Notes: a model not told the origin generated them from the letters alone. DNA of 64,000 nucleotides from an uncultured Clostridia bacterium (GCA_944384855.1 CALWUY010000066.1:94794-158793), one strand, 5' to 3'. Positions 54,193-63,988 are shown, counted from the stretch's first letter. Numbers and translations: made by a program.

Positions 54193-56487
54193 ATGGAAAA
54201 AGTTTTTAAAAAACTGTGTGTTTACTTATCATATATACTGATAGCTGTAACCGCTCTTTCGGTTTTTGCCATACCGGTTTATGTGGAATCCGACCGTAAA
54301 ATAGACTTCTTTTCCGCGAGCGCTATTTCAGATACAATAAAAAATATGGAAATGAATATGACTTCAGTCATATATGTTCAGAATTCAAAGGGAAACTGGG
54401 AAGAATACCAGCGCATCCACGGGAACGAAAACCGTATATGGGTCGGCATTGATAAAATGCCGGAAAATTTGCTCAATGCATTCATTGCAATAGAAGACGA
54501 ACGCTTTTATGAGCATTCCGGCGTTGACTGGAAGCGCACGTTAGGGGCGGTAGGAAATCTTTTCCTGAAATACGACGATTCACAGTTCGGCGGTTCTACA
54601 ATCACTCAGCAATTGATTAAAAATGTCACTTTGGACAACGAAAAAAGCCCCCTGCGCAAATTCAGGGAAATCATACGGGCAATGCTTGTGGAAACCCACC
54701 TGAACAAGACCGAGATTTTAGAGGCTTATCTCAACACTATTTCATTAGGCAATGGTATTTGCGGGGTTCAGGTAGCGGCAAACTATTATTTTAATAAAGA
54801 TGTAAGCGAGCTTACCTTGACAGAATGTGCTGCTCTTGCGGCAATCACTAAAAATCCTTCAAAATATAATCTTTTGACAGGAATGGACGCAAATCTGACG
54901 CGGCGAAATACTGTGCTTGATAAAATGCTTGAGCTTGAGATGATAAGTCTCAAGGATTACGCATCGGCGCATAATCAGCCGGTAACTCTGGATACTTCAA
55001 GAGAGGACGATCTTGAAGCGGAAGTAAACAATTACTTTGTAGACGCCCTTATCGAGCAGGTTATTGCGGATCTGGCTGAAAAGTACGGCTGCAGCGAAGA
55101 TATCGCTTCCACAATGCTCTACAACGGCGGTTATAAAATATACTCTACTATAAAGCCCGATATTCAGGCTGAAATGGAAAAAGTATACCTTAACACATAT
55201 AAATATTTCAATCTCAAAGGCAAAAACGCCGACGGTGACAGCGTGAACGTTCAGTCTGCAATGACCATAACCGACTATCAGGGGCATATTGTAGGCATAG
55301 TAGGCGGAGTAGGTGAAAAAACCGTTAACCGAGGACTTAACCGCGCCACATCCGCTCCGCGCCAGCCCGGAAGTACCATGAAACCGATAGGCGTATATGC
55401 ATTGGCGATTGAAAACGACATTGTGCACTATACCTCAAGAGTTCTCGATAAACCTATAGAAAACTATTACAGCGACGGAAGAAGCGGTCCTGAAGAATGG
55501 TACGGATATTACAAGGGATATATCAGACTTAATTATGCCATAAGAAAATCGGCGAACACTATCCCCGTAAGATTGCTGCAGGAAGTAGGCATTGTAAATT
55601 CCTACAATTTCCTTACTCAAAAGCTTCATTTGCAATATCTTACCGAACAGGATAAAAACCTGTCATCGCTGGCTTTAGGCGGATGCGTATACGGTATGAC
55701 TACAACAGAATCTGCCGCCGCCTATGCCATTTTCGGAAATAACGGTGTATATTTCAAGCCTACAACTTACTATAAGATTGAAAAAACCAACGGCGAAGTA
55801 GTGCTTGAGGCTGATACAAAAGGCGAACAGGTGATAAGTCCGGCTACCGCAACAATAATGAATCATCTTTTACAGGAAGTAGTATACGGCAGCGAAGGTA
55901 CCGGCGCGGGCATTGCCAGCTACAATTCTATGAAAGCCTACGCAAAAACAGGTACTTCAAGTGAATCAAACGATTTATGGATGGTTGCGGGTACTCCTTA
56001 CTACGTGGGCTCGGTATGGTATGGTTTCGACATGCCTCAGGAGATAAAAAGCACCTCCGCCGCGGCTACGGTATGGCGTGAAGTAATGCGTCAGGTGCAT
56101 AAAGGGCTCGAAAAGAAAACCTTTACTGACAGCGACGATGTTTACAAAATAGGTTCCGGTTACTATAAAAAAGGTACTGAGCCGGATAATGCATATTACG
56201 GAGGTTCATCCTCATCTACGTCAAGCGTAACCTCTACTCCGTCGTCTTCAAGCGAAACCCCGTCATCTACTCCGTCATCACCGGATGATACCGTGACCAG
56301 CGTACCGTCGTCAAGCGAACCCACTTCATCGAGCGAACCCACTTCGTCGAGTGAGCCTACTTCGTCGAGTGAACCCACTTCGTCGAGCGAACCCACTTCA
56401 TCGAGTGAACCCACTTCATCGAGTGAACCCACTTCGTCGAGCGAACCCGCTTCTACCCCATCAGGCTCAAATCATCCACCGAATTAG
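54193..56487 (+). CDS. class A penicillin-binding protein (bifunctional)
   Basis: The product has 764 residues. A short cytoplasmic tail and signal-anchor (about 8-28) are followed by the GT51 transglycosylase (IAIEDERFYEHSGVDWKR with catalytic Glu, then GGSTITQQLIKN) and a transpeptidase domain. The latter has SxxK in PGSTMKPIG, SxN in RKSANTIPV and KTG in AYAKTGTSS. It polymerises and crosslinks peptidoglycan outside the membrane. The C-terminus is a Ser/Thr/Pro tail of about 90 residues ending in eight SSSEPT-type repeats. Monocistronic. Confidence 0.96.
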   Translation: MEKVFKKLCVYLSYILIAVTALSVFAIPVYVESDRKIDFFSASAISDTIKNMEMNMTSVIYVQNSKGNWEEYQRIHGNENRIWVGIDKMPENLLNAFIAIEDERFYEHSGVDWKRTLGAVGNLFLKYDDSQFGGSTITQQLIKNVTLDNEKSPLRKFREIIRAMLVETHLNKTEILEAYLNTISLGNGICGVQVAANYYFNKDVSELTLTECAALAAITKNPSKYNLLTGMDANLTRRNTVLDKMLELEMISLKDYASAHNQPVTLDTSREDDLEAEVNNYFVDALIEQVIADLAEKYGCSEDIASTMLYNGGYKIYSTIKPDIQAEMEKVYLNTYKYFNLKGKNADGDSVNVQSAMTITDYQGHIVGIVGGVGEKTVNRGLNRATSAPRQPGSTMKPIGVYALAIENDIVHYTSRVLDKPIENYYSDGRSGPEEWYGYYKGYIRLNYAIRKSANTIPVRLLQEVGIVNSYNFLTQKLHLQYLTEQDKNLSSLALGGCVYGMTTTESAAAYAIFGNNGVYFKPTTYYKIEKTNGEVVLEADTKGEQVISPATATIMNHLLQEVVYGSEGTGAGIASYNSMKAYAKTGTSSESNDLWMVAGTPYYVGSVWYGFDMPQEIKSTSAAATVWREVMRQVHKGLEKKTFTDSDDVYKIGSGYYKKGTEPDNAYYGGSSSSTSSVTSTPSSSSETPSSTPSSPDDTVTSVPSSSEPTSSSEPTSSSEPTSSSEPTSSSEPTSSSEPTSSSEPTSSSEPASTPSGSNHPPN
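56311..56454 (+). repeat. eight tandem 18-bp repeats encoding SSSEPT
   Basis: Unit TCGAGYGAACCCACTTCR is repeated eight times in frame within the penicillin-binding protein tail. Synonymous third-base variation among units suggests slippage tempered by selection on protein sequence. Confidence 0.93.
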
Positions 56488-56499
56488 TATAGTTTGTAA

Positions 56500-56530
56500 A
56501 AAGGAGACCTTAAAGGTCTCCTTTAATTTT
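56500..56530. terminator. bidirectional terminator between PBP and U32 genes
   Basis: AAAGGAGACC and GGTCTCCTTT with a 5-base loop, A-rich before and T-rich after, between two converging genes. Confidence 0.88.
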
Positions 56531-58592
56531 ATATCGTTCCCCTGTAATAAAGTCCTCTTGTATATTCGGTATCTGCACAGGTTCCGTTTTTATATGCGTC
56601 AATTACATATCTTACCCTTTCGGGTGTCTCACCGGTAAAATAAAGCAGAATAAAATCCAACCCGACAAGCTCTTCCCGCCTGTCTGCAAGCCATATAGGA
56701 CGGCTGTTTAGCATTTCACTGTATCCGCCCCTGCATCTTACCGGAAATCTTACTCCCATACGGTCGGTTATGAACCCTTTCCTATCGCATTCAGCACAGG
56801 AAACGCCGTTTTTCAGCGGACAGTTTCTGAACAGCATAAGCGGAATATTTCCGTAAGCAATGATTCCTTTTTTTACATCGGAACAAAGAGCGGTTATATC
56901 TCCGAGTTTTTCTTCGCAGGATATTATCGCCGCTTCTATGCCCCAATCTGCGAGGACTTTCAGCGATTCGCTGTTTGAAATATTAAGTCCCTGGTCGCCT
57001 AAAGGCTTCAATCCGGCTTTTCGGGCAAGCGATATATGTGACAGATTCCCGCAAAAAGCCGCTTCTGCTCCGGCCGCTTTGAATTCGCGCAGGCACCTTA
57101 AAATTTCTTTTTCGTTTGTTATTCCTCTCGGTATATCGGCAATTACCGGAACACCTATATTACACAGCTTTCCCGGATCCTCTTCAATCGGCACCGCAAC
57201 CGCCGCTATATCCGAAAAATCTTCCGGTATCTGCGAAAGAGTTTCAACCCTTATCACGATTTTTATACTGTCCGGCTTTTTTGCATACCCACGGGATTTA
57301 TTATAAACAGCGCTGCTTTTTCTAAAGGCTATTTCACTGCGCTTTCGGTCTAATACCTCTGCAGCCTCTCTTCTTAAAGCATTTAATTCTCCCGCGCTTA
57401 CAAACAAATCTTTTCCCAATATAATATCGGTTTCTTTTACATAGTACGGCGTATCTCCGAGCTTCAAAATACTCTTTTTTACGCTTTGCTCGTCAGCGGC
57501 GCGGCTGACGGCGGTCTGCGGAACATTTCCGCGTACTTCGGCTGTATTCTCGCCGTCACTCATGATTAGCCTGACAGGCTTTCCGGCTGTAATTTCCGCC
57601 TTTATAAAGACAGGCACGCTTTTTCTTTCAAAGCGATATAATTCATGTATGACCGGAAACGCTCTGTCAGCGGAAACCACATCTTCCTTTGTACGGATTC
57701 CGAACATATCTTTTCCGGTTTCGCCGTCAAAATATCCCGATGTAAAACCCGACCGTGAAAAAACATTTTTAAGAGTATCTGAAATTTCCGCACTTACACT
57801 CCCGCAGTCCAAAGCCTGACGGCAGGCAGTCGTAGCCGCCGCCACATATTCCGGACGTTTCATTCTTCCCTCGATTTTAAATGACCTGACACCGCATTTA
57901 TACAGATCTCCTATTTTGTCTAACAGTGACAAATCTTTAAGGCTCAAGTCGTACCCGGTGCCGTTTTTTACCTTAAACGGCAAGCGGCACGGTCCCGCGC
58001 AAAGTCCTCTGTTACCGCTGCGCGAACCTAAAAAGGCTGAAAGCAGGCATTGCCCGGACACGCTCATACAAAGCGCTCCGTGCACAAAGGCCTCCACCGT
58101 TATACCAAGTTCTCCCGCCATTTTGCAAAACCCGCAAAGCTCCGTCTCAGACATTTCGCGCCCCGCAACCACCTGACAAAACCCGAGTTCTTTAAGCAGC
58201 GGAAGGCTTGAAGGCGAATGTACCGACATCTGCGTAGAAGAGTGCAGCTTTAAATCCGGAATTTTATCGCGCAGTATACGCGCGAGTCCCAAATCCTGGA
58301 TTATTATACCGTCTATACCGGCGTTGTATGCCGATTTTGCAAGCAAAAAAGCAGATTCAAGCTCAGTTTCCTTTATAAGAATATTAAGGGTAAGATAAAC
58401 TCTTACCCCTCTTATATGGCAGTATTTTACCGCTTGTTCAAGTTCTTCAATAGAAAAATTTTCAGCATTTCGTCGTGCCGAAAACTCATGTGTTCCGAGA
58501 TATACTGCATCTGCGCCGCAGCGCACCGCGGCGACCAGCATTTCCATATTGCCGGCAGGCGAAAGAATTTCGGCTTTTTTAACGTTCTGCAT
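56529..58592 (-). CDS. U32 family peptidase / RlhA-like hydroxylation protein
   Basis: The product has 687 residues from the ATG at 58592 (AAGGA 8 bases upstream; a TTG seven codons earlier lacks one). The N-terminal ILSPAGNMEMLVAAVRCGAD and the AFVHGALCMSVSGQCLLS stretch followed by CAGPCRLPF are U32 signatures with iron-sulphur-type cysteines. The C-terminal part corresponds to the DUF3656 and second cysteine region (FRNCPLKNGVSCAECDRKGF). The E. coli relative RlhA hydroxylates 23S rRNA C2501, and other U32 members modify tRNA, so an RNA-hydroxylation role is more likely than proteolysis. Confidence 0.9.
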   Translation of the reverse strand: MQNVKKAEILSPAGNMEMLVAAVRCGADAVYLGTHEFSARRNAENFSIEELEQAVKYCHIRGVRVYLTLNILIKETELESAFLLAKSAYNAGIDGIIIQDLGLARILRDKIPDLKLHSSTQMSVHSPSSLPLLKELGFCQVVAGREMSETELCGFCKMAGELGITVEAFVHGALCMSVSGQCLLSAFLGSRSGNRGLCAGPCRLPFKVKNGTGYDLSLKDLSLLDKIGDLYKCGVRSFKIEGRMKRPEYVAAATTACRQALDCGSVSAEISDTLKNVFSRSGFTSGYFDGETGKDMFGIRTKEDVVSADRAFPVIHELYRFERKSVPVFIKAEITAGKPVRLIMSDGENTAEVRGNVPQTAVSRAADEQSVKKSILKLGDTPYYVKETDIILGKDLFVSAGELNALRREAAEVLDRKRSEIAFRKSSAVYNKSRGYAKKPDSIKIVIRVETLSQIPEDFSDIAAVAVPIEEDPGKLCNIGVPVIADIPRGITNEKEILRCLREFKAAGAEAAFCGNLSHISLARKAGLKPLGDQGLNISNSESLKVLADWGIEAAIISCEEKLGDITALCSDVKKGIIAYGNIPLMLFRNCPLKNGVSCAECDRKGFITDRMGVRFPVRCRGGYSEMLNSRPIWLADRREELVGLDFILLYFTGETPERVRYVIDAYKNGTCADTEYTRGLYYRGTI

Positions 58593-58612
58593 ATCATCTT
58601 TCCTTAAAAGCA

Positions 58613-58647
58613 AAAATCTGTTACAAACACATTGTAACAGATTTTTC
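58613..58647 (-). terminator. terminator of the DMT transporter gene
   Basis: Perfect 15-bp arms AAAAATCTGTTACAA and TTGTAACAGATTTTT with loop ACACA lie just after the transporter stop and just before the U32 start. The tract is symmetric, so it could act on both strands. It also contains a TGTTACAAT -10-like element that might drive U32. Confidence 0.8.
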
Positions 58648-58670
58648 GCTGAAAATAAAGTTTTATATTT

Positions 58671-59564
58671 TTATCCAAACGGATTACAGAGCAAAACAAC
58701 CGCAATGATTCCTATAATCAGACCGATCCACTTTTGCAATGAAAGTTTTTCCTTAAAAACTATGACCGCTGCAAGTGAAGTAAGCACCAATCCGCCTCCG
58801 TTAACAACAGGAAAAAATACCGCTGTGTCTATCACGCCCGAAAGATAAAGATTGAGTTTATTGTTGAATGCGACACATACACCGTCGATAATCATAAATA
58901 ATATGAGCGTTGCATATATGCCTGACCTCAGTTTTCCTCCTACAGATCCTTCTTTAATGAACCTTGCGTTAATGATCATGCCTATCAATGAAAAAACTAC
59001 CGAAACCGTAAACGCTATTACCAAAAACTCATCCAGTTCGTCTTTGTATTCCGTTGACTGATGCCATCTCTGCATAACACCTATTGAACCTGTGCATATA
59101 AACGCGAGAGCACAGAAAACAAGCCATTTAACCGACGCGGATTTTTGCTCTGCCTTGAAGTCTACCGAGCATATAAGGCATATCATCATAAGCGCTATTC
59201 CCACATATTGTACCGGATAAATTTTTTCATTCCATATAAACCTGCCTGAAAGCGTAGGTATCAGCGTAGACAGCGAAGTTATCACCGCGGTATACGAGTA
59301 AGGTCCGCTGTTCATAGCCTGCATGCTGGAAATTTTTTGAACGGTCGTTATAAGTCCGAAAAGCAGACCTGTCATCACTGTAAATGCGGAAGCCTTAAAC
59401 CCTCCCGCCATAAACAAAAGCACCAGTGCACATACTACCGACACCGCCATATTGAATATGTAGTACATTTTTATATTTCCGCCGAATCGGTTTACAAAGC
59501 CCTTGTCTATCATTCCTGCGAAAAGGCAGGCTGACATAGAAACTGCTAAAAGTACAGCTGTCAT
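58671..59564 (-). CDS. DMT/EamA-type transporter, ten helices
   Basis: The product has 297 residues from the ATG at 59564; a GTG four codons upstream lies in the AGGGGTG ribosome site. Ten hydrophobic helices in two halves are the drug/metabolite transporter plan, with SSMQAMNSGPYSYTAVIT and FFPVVNGGGLVLTSLAAVI as the repeat-end motifs. The substrate is unknown. It lies between the lipoprotein gene and the U32 gene. Confidence 0.85.
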   Translation of the reverse strand: MTAVLLAVSMSACLFAGMIDKGFVNRFGGNIKMYYIFNMAVSVVCALVLLFMAGGFKASAFTVMTGLLFGLITTVQKISSMQAMNSGPYSYTAVITSLSTLIPTLSGRFIWNEKIYPVQYVGIALMMICLICSVDFKAEQKSASVKWLVFCALAFICTGSIGVMQRWHQSTEYKDELDEFLVIAFTVSVVFSLIGMIINARFIKEGSVGGKLRSGIYATLILFMIIDGVCVAFNNKLNLYLSGVIDTAVFFPVVNGGGLVLTSLAAVIVFKEKLSLQKWIGLIIGIIAVVLLCNPFG

Positions 59565-59704
59565 TTTTAAAATCACCCCTTAAAATAAATTATTACTCGC
59601 TGCGTTTCCGCACAGCCGCATTAATATCAAACGAACCGCGTATTTCTATGTGCGATTTCAGCAAACCGGGCAGATATACACAGTATGACTGCCGTAATAT
59701 ACTG

Positions 59705-61057
59705 TCACTTTTTATTGTAAGAATCATAAATGGATTTTACCGTATCTTCAAAATCAAGTCCCAGATAATAAACACCGCTTTCTGCGTAAGGTTTTATCAT
59801 AGCCACTCCCATAAATTGTCTTGCAAGCGGCTGGTGACATGGCAACAGCAAATGCCCGTTACCTGAGGATATCTCGGTGATTTCTTTATGAAGCTGCTCT
59901 AAAACCTTTCCGTGCGTTCCCATAGGCTGAAGCATAAACCATGTGCTTTCATCCTTTCCCCACGGAGTTATTGTGCCGGTGGGATATACCGTATCTGTCC
60001 ATACATTGCAGTTATCAAACTCCACTATATAAGGATTTTCTTTGGTCATCCATCCGTTAGGATTAAGGCCTCCGGCACTTCTGCCGTATATCGAATCCAG
60101 ATACCCCTCTGTGATTTTAACCGGCATGGATCCGTCCTCTCCCATAACCTGTCCGGTATCATCAGGCCGTATGGGGAAAGTATGAAAATCATAAATCAGC
60201 TTGCGTTCTGTATAATCAGACGGGAATTCCTTGTCAGAATAGGTCACATAATCAGGGTCGTACGCGTGGGAGCTTATCAGTACGAAATTTCTTCTGCCAT
60301 GCTCTTTTGCATACTCCCGCAGCATGTCGAAAACCTCACGGAAATTTTTCATGTTACGGCGCAGGTCATAGTGTATATCCTTTGAACCTATCAGCATGGT
60401 CTGTCCCATGTGCAGACACTCATAACCGGCATCAATATAAAATGTTCCCCAGTAGTAAAACCACATTTTTGTTTCGGTTTTCGTGATATCCGGAACTGAA
60501 TAATGCTCCTCTCCCCAATGGTTGTCGGCAAAGTCAGTATTCCACATATCCTCGTATCTGAAAGTACGGTCCTCAGGTTCCAGACCGAAAGCCTTGAAAA
60601 CATATTCGGGAATCTTTACCGTATCGGTAAAACGCTTATAACAGGTTTCAAAAATCGCTGCCTCCAAAATTATATCGGCATCAAACTCATGTACTTCATC
60701 GGCGCCTTCCGTTATGTACTGCTTATAATAATCAACATTCATATCTTTGGGATAATTCCAAAAATATGCGGCGCGTCCGATATACTTAGGTCTTACCTTG
60801 CGGATAAACTCCATATCCCTTTCAAATGTCGGGTTAAATCCGTCAGGCGCAGTTCCGTACTGTGACATGCTGATAAGACCGTTGAATGTCATCGCTTTAT
60901 TAAGATAATTATGTAATACCTCTTCGGAAAGCTTTCCGTCTTTCACAGAATAATCCAACCCGTCATCAGACGCTTTTGCAGAGCGTCCGCCGCAGCCGGC
61001 CGCGGACACGAAAACAGCGGCTGACAAAAGTAAGCAAATCATAAGTTTTGGTTTCAT
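59705..61057 (-). CDS. unrecognised secreted lipoprotein, possibly TIM-barrel
   Basis: The product has 450 residues. A lipoprotein signal ends VSAAGC with the lipidated Cys at residue 22. The mature part has no family I recognise. It has the mixed alpha/beta rhythm of a barrel (FIRKVRPKYIGRAAYFW, then DADIILEAAIFE, then FVLISSHAYDP) and many aromatic residues. It also has scattered His/Asp/Glu in HLLLPCHQPLARQFMGV and MWFYYWGTFYIDAGYE, which would suit sugar binding or hydrolysis. GAGGAG precedes the ATG, and a palindrome ATTTGAATCAAAT (61077-61089) lies 20 bases before it. Neighbouring genes give no clue. Function unknown. Confidence 0.6.
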   Translation of the reverse strand: MKPKLMICLLLSAAVFVSAAGCGGRSAKASDDGLDYSVKDGKLSEEVLHNYLNKAMTFNGLISMSQYGTAPDGFNPTFERDMEFIRKVRPKYIGRAAYFWNYPKDMNVDYYKQYITEGADEVHEFDADIILEAAIFETCYKRFTDTVKIPEYVFKAFGLEPEDRTFRYEDMWNTDFADNHWGEEHYSVPDITKTETKMWFYYWGTFYIDAGYECLHMGQTMLIGSKDIHYDLRRNMKNFREVFDMLREYAKEHGRRNFVLISSHAYDPDYVTYSDKEFPSDYTERKLIYDFHTFPIRPDDTGQVMGEDGSMPVKITEGYLDSIYGRSAGGLNPNGWMTKENPYIVEFDNCNVWTDTVYPTGTITPWGKDESTWFMLQPMGTHGKVLEQLHKEITEISSGNGHLLLPCHQPLARQFMGVAMIKPYAESGVYYLGLDFEDTVKSIYDSYNKK

Positions 61058-61251
61058 AATAACTCCTCGACATTAGATTTGAATCAAATGTATTGCAAAC
61101 AATATAGCTGTAATTACATATACACCATATATTCTCGATTTTAGCATAAGGTTTTATAGAATCGTAACGATTTATTTTTTTATAGTATACTGACAACAAT
61201 CCCTGCCAATAAACGAGTTTTATCTAATAACGGCATTCAATTAAATATGAT

Positions 61252-63144
61252 TTATTCAAATTTTCTGTCATATAACATTGCCGCAATCAACACTACAAAA
61301 CAAGATCCGGCATTATGTACCAGCGCGCCTGTTGTAGGATTCAGCAGTTGCATAAGCGAAAGCACAATAGCCGCAAAATTTATGCACATTGATAAGGTTA
61401 TGCTGAATTTAATTGTAGCCACTGTAGCATTCGACAAACGTTTTAAATACGGTATTTTTGAAATATCATCGGTCATAAGGGCAATATCTGCTGCCTCTAC
61501 GGCAATATCGCTTCCCATGCTCCCCATAGCAACACCCACATCCGCAATTTTTAACGCCGGCGCATCATTTACACCGTCACCTATCATGCACACCTTACGC
61601 CCGCAGCTCCTCATTTCCTCCAAATTATGTACTTTCTGTTCCGGTAACAACTCAGCTCTAACATCAGTAATTCCGGCTATCTGTGCAAAGTAATCGGCAG
61701 TCTTACGGCTGTCACCCGTAAGCAAAACCGTATCGGTATGCATATCGGCCAGACGCATAACCATTTCTTTCGCCTGTGGACGCAGTACATCAGATAATGC
61801 TATTACCCCTATACAAATTCCGTCTTCCGCTACAATTACAACAGCCTTACCTTCTGAACATAGTCTCTCAAAAATATTGCGCATATCAATATCCGGTATT
61901 ACTCCGTGCTCTTCAAGATATTTTTCACTGCCGCAAATGATGATCCTTCCTGAAACTTCTGCACAAACGCCCTTTCCTGCATCCATCCTGAAAGAATCAG
62001 GTTCTTTCAACGATATGTTCTTTTCCTTTGCGCTGGCAACAATGGCCTTTCCCAAAGGATGTTCACTTTTTATTTCTGCGCAGGCTGCTACATAAAACAG
62101 ATTTTTTTCATTTGTCTCTGCCGAGAACGATATTATATCACTTACTTCCAGCCTTCCATATGTAAGAGTTCCGGTTTTATCGAAAGCAATGGTGTTTACC
62201 TTGCCCATTTTTTCAAGCGCTTCTCCTGATTTTATGATTACACCTTGTTTTGTTGCCTGCCCAATAGCCGCCATAATTGCAGTAGGTGTCGCAAGCACGA
62301 GAGCACAAGGACAAAATACCACCAGTACTGTAACTGCAGTAACAATATTATAAGTAAATACGTATGCTAAAATCGCAATCAAAAGAGCCGCCGGAACCAG
62401 CCAACTGGCAGCTCGATCAGCTATCCGCTGCATAGGAGCCTGCTTACTTTGAGCCTCTTCGACCATGCTTATCAGCTTTTGCAAAGAGCTATCCTTACCT
62501 ACTTTTGTAGCCGTAATATCAATTGCGCCGAACATGTTAATCGTACCGCTGTAAACACTTTCCCCGGCACTTTTATCAACCGGTAAACTCTCACCCGTCA
62601 TTACTGACTGATCAACAGAAGTTTCCCCACTGAGAATTGTTCCGTCTACCGGTATGGTCTCACCGGGTAATATGCGTAGTATATCGCCTATACAAATATC
62701 CTCTGCAGGTATTATTTCTTCAGATCCGTCATTAATTCTACGCCCCTGTACAGGAGTCAAGCTAATAAGTTTTTTAAGCCCTTTTTTAGCTCTGTCGGTC
62801 GTAGCATCCTCAAGCAGAGCACCTATTGCCATTATAAATGCTACTTCTCCTGCCGCGAAAAGATCTCCGATTAAAATTGCAGCAACCATTGCAATCGAAA
62901 TCAGCAAAGCGGAAGATATCTTACTAATCCCCGGATTATAAATAATCCTATGTACAGCAAGGTATAGCATCGGAATCCCGCTTATAATTACTGTTACCCA
63001 CGCCGGATCAAAAAGCATAAATTTTAGCTCAACCCCATTTCCGAACTCGTTTGCAATATGAGGTATAAGATCAAACAATAAAAATACTCCGGAAACTATC
63101 GTCATCGTTAATCCCGACAGAAAATCATTAATCTTCTTTATCAT
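61252..63144 (-). CDS. P1B-type heavy-metal-translocating ATPase
   Basis: The product has 630 residues from the ATG at 63144 (GGAG 6 bases upstream). TGES in SVMTGESLPVDKS, the metal-binding CPC in VVFCPCALVLATPTAI, phosphorylation motif FDKTGTLTYG, HP locus SEHPLGKA and GDGVNDAP are all present. There is no N-terminal metal-binding domain. The last helix reads GALVHNAGSCFVVL. This His-Asn form differs from the Asp of Zn/Cd pumps and recalls Mn/Zn-type CtpC pumps. It exports a transition metal at the membrane. The small ORF upstream is probably cotranscribed. Confidence 0.93.
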   Translation of the reverse strand: MIKKINDFLSGLTMTIVSGVFLLFDLIPHIANEFGNGVELKFMLFDPAWVTVIISGIPMLYLAVHRIIYNPGISKISSALLISIAMVAAILIGDLFAAGEVAFIMAIGALLEDATTDRAKKGLKKLISLTPVQGRRINDGSEEIIPAEDICIGDILRILPGETIPVDGTILSGETSVDQSVMTGESLPVDKSAGESVYSGTINMFGAIDITATKVGKDSSLQKLISMVEEAQSKQAPMQRIADRAASWLVPAALLIAILAYVFTYNIVTAVTVLVVFCPCALVLATPTAIMAAIGQATKQGVIIKSGEALEKMGKVNTIAFDKTGTLTYGRLEVSDIISFSAETNEKNLFYVAACAEIKSEHPLGKAIVASAKEKNISLKEPDSFRMDAGKGVCAEVSGRIIICGSEKYLEEHGVIPDIDMRNIFERLCSEGKAVVIVAEDGICIGVIALSDVLRPQAKEMVMRLADMHTDTVLLTGDSRKTADYFAQIAGITDVRAELLPEQKVHNLEEMRSCGRKVCMIGDGVNDAPALKIADVGVAMGSMGSDIAVEAADIALMTDDISKIPYLKRLSNATVATIKFSITLSMCINFAAIVLSLMQLLNPTTGALVHNAGSCFVVLIAAMLYDRKFE

Positions 63145-63169
63145 ATCATACTCCAGTCCATACAGCATT

Positions 63170-63358
63170 TTACATATTTGTTATAGAAAATGTGCAATCC
63201 GGCATACAGAAATTTGTCGTTCCTGCCATAGTTGTAAAAATCACCGTTTCAGCAAAATATAACCCGGTAAAAACTATATCTTCATTCATTTTAAAATATG
63301 CCTGCTTATATTTCCTCAAATAGTCAAGCTGTACTTTGTCAGAAATCAAATCTGCCAT
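63170..63358 (-). CDS. small hypothetical protein upstream of metal ATPase
   Basis: The open frame has 62 residues from an ATG at 63358, with a GTG five codons earlier possible. No clear ribosome binding site is seen. The sequence ends in FCMPDCTFSITNM with a CxxxC pair that could bind metal. It is 25 bases before the ATPase start and downstream of a promoter, so it may be the first gene of that unit. It could equally be leader sequence. Confidence 0.35.
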   Translation of the reverse strand: MADLISDKVQLDYLRKYKQAYFKMNEDIVFTGLYFAETVIFTTMAGTTNFCMPDCTFSITNM

Positions 63359-63572
63359 TTCAGTAAAAAGCACACTACAGCCGTTAAAATTAAAGATACT
63401 ATTTGGTTCCTAAACGGTTTTATCTCCAAATTATTTTTCCGTATTTCTTCGGTATCTTTACTCTTGCAAAACCGTCTCATCAAAATACTCTTTAGGCATG
63501 AATACAATAACATCATTACATCATGTCCAAAGTTATAATATGTAAAAGATATTTAACTTTTTATTTTTATAT

Positions 63573-63600
63573 ATTATAACAACAGACGTTGAAAATCAAG
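63573..63600 (-). promoter_or_regulatory. extended -10 promoter of the metal ATPase unit
   Basis: On the minus strand TGTTATAAT, preceded at 15-16 bp by CTTGATT. This is the same TGTTGTTATAAT block as the glgB promoter. The untranslated leader would be about 200 bases. Confidence 0.5.
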
Positions 63601-63802
63601 CCGATTTTATTTAAAAAACTGAAAATGACACTGTGAAATTTCTTCAGAAAATCAAATAAAGCTTTTATAATGGCACCTGCCAGAAAATTCTTCTTTCAAA
63701 ACTGATAAATACCTGATAAACCCAAAATTTATAGAAAATTACATTTCCCGGTATCTCAACAATTTTACATACTTCGTCTCGAAAAGCCATATCGCAAAAG
63801 AA

Positions 63803-63829
63803 CTGACTCCGCATTAATTGCAGAGTCAG
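63803..63829 (+). terminator. hairpin of uncertain orientation
   Basis: CTGACTCCGCA and TGCAGAGTCAG pair with one mismatch around a 5-base loop, with T-rich sequence following on the plus strand. No gene in the window ends here on that strand, so it may be a remnant or belong to an element extending right. Confidence 0.45.
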
Positions 63830-63937
63830 CCTGTTTAATAATTAAAAATTATATAAAATATATTATAATTATAATTTTTGCAAATTGCAATAGCAACCTG
63901 CAATAGTTCACAGAAAAGTAACGATTTGTAGCAGAAT

Positions 63938-63988
63938 GATGTTGGATTGCGAAGAGAGGGCGAAGCCCGAGCGGAGAAATCCAACATC
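63938..63988. repeat. GC-rich imperfect palindrome at window edge
   Basis: Perfect outer 11-bp arms GATGTTGGATT and AATCCAACATC, inner GGGC-GAA-GCCC, separated by purine-rich 9-base segments. It is set in otherwise AT-rich DNA. It looks like a dispersed intergenic palindromic repeat or the end of a mobile element. Confidence 0.5.

Noticed and set aside
56196-56432. Minus-strand 78-residue frame of GSLDEV repeats opposite the penicillin-binding protein tail
   Set aside because: It is the antisense reading of the SSSEPT repeat; no start signal, and the sense gene is certain.
56311-56454. CRISPR-like or tandem non-coding repeat
   Set aside because: The repeats are contiguous, 18 bp, in frame and coding; there are no spacers.
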